Of a DNA stretch of 64,000 bases, positions 63,803-64,000 are shown piece after piece (position 1 is the stretch's first letter; each line of letters begins with the position of its first letter). The notes under the pieces are model-generated. The model had not been told where the DNA came from and made no database searches. It saw only the letters and a program-made list of their open reading frames with translations. The position numbers and the translations under genes were made by a program. Where the stretch lies: positions 13,203,031-13,267,030 of the forward strand of contig CM060342.1 in NCBI GenBank assembly GCA_030674155.1. The letters run 5' to 3'. The stretch is from Stramonita haemastoma. Lineage: Eukaryota > Mollusca > Gastropoda > Neogastropoda > Muricidae.

Positions 63803-63900
63803 GTGCGTGCGTGCGTGCGTGCATGTGTTACTGTATGCATTTCAAGCTGAATATATTGGGGTTAAAAAAATCGTGTTTGTAGTGTATGAGTGAATGTGTG
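62459..63900 (+). repeat. POR: Minisatellite built from POR exon 8 end + donor
   Basis: Units of TGATTG.TCCTGTATGCACAT, TGAGCTGGATATATCGGCCT, CTAAAATCAGGTGTGTGGTG with variable GT/GGGGTG spacers. The true exon end is unit 0; copies follow near 62567, 62660, 62799, 62891, 62986, 63074, 63168 and 63306. Two diverged ones are near 63629 and 63826. Most keep AG|GT. The array reaches the window end. Confidence 0.95.
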
Positions 63901-64000
63901 GGTGTGGATGTGTGTTAGTGGATGGGTGAGTGAATGTGTACTCTGTGTGTGTGTGTGTGTTTTTGTGTGTGTGTGTATGTGTGTGTGTGCATGCACGCTT

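Overview
The window is animal nuclear DNA: intron-split genes, tens of microsatellites of every dinucleotide class, several tRNA- and 5S-rRNA-headed SINE families and many decayed non-LTR retrotransposon ends. The combination (one dominant tRNA-SINE, a 5S-like SINE, very long GT/GA/CT arrays) fits a lophotrochozoan, most likely a gastropod mollusc; that assignment is inference.

Three host genes can be reconstructed exon by exon, all with consistent intron phases. (1) Minus strand, 14563 down to 1693: a gene with an RNA-recognition motif followed by an F-box and probably the first leucine-rich repeat, running off the left edge. Its exons are 78-162 bases long and mostly lack an ATG, so it is easy to miss. 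(2) Plus strand, 21420-33268: a complete proton-coupled oligopeptide/histidine transporter of the SLC15A4 type in eight exons; its first exon needs two one-base corrections. (3) Plus strand, 50482 to beyond 62504: NADPH-cytochrome P450 reductase (POR), from the membrane anchor through the FMN domain into the start of the connecting/FAD domain; the first coding exon was not found and the gene continues past the right edge. The three genes share no obvious pathway.

Between and inside them: RTE-like reverse-transcriptase remnants (1.4, 12-13, 38.4 and 54.6 kb), other LINE ends (5.9-7.2, 45.9-46.8 and 61.6-61.85 kb), a 5'-truncated LINE with an open RT frame (39.2-40.4 kb), and a piggyBac-like C-terminal zinc-finger exon between inverted repeats (16.3-18.8 kb).

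The most striking observation is recurrent. At five places in the three genes the 3' end of an exon, together with its 5' splice site, has been copied into the downstream intron: two copies for exons 6 of the RRM/F-box gene and 7 of POR, three for exon 1 of the RRM/F-box gene, four for exon 5 of SLC15A4, and about nine to eleven for exon 8 of POR. Two other minisatellites directly abut exon acceptors. The window therefore looks like a place where exon-intron boundaries seed minisatellites. The RRM-F-box fusion and this boundary duplication are the two things most worth checking.
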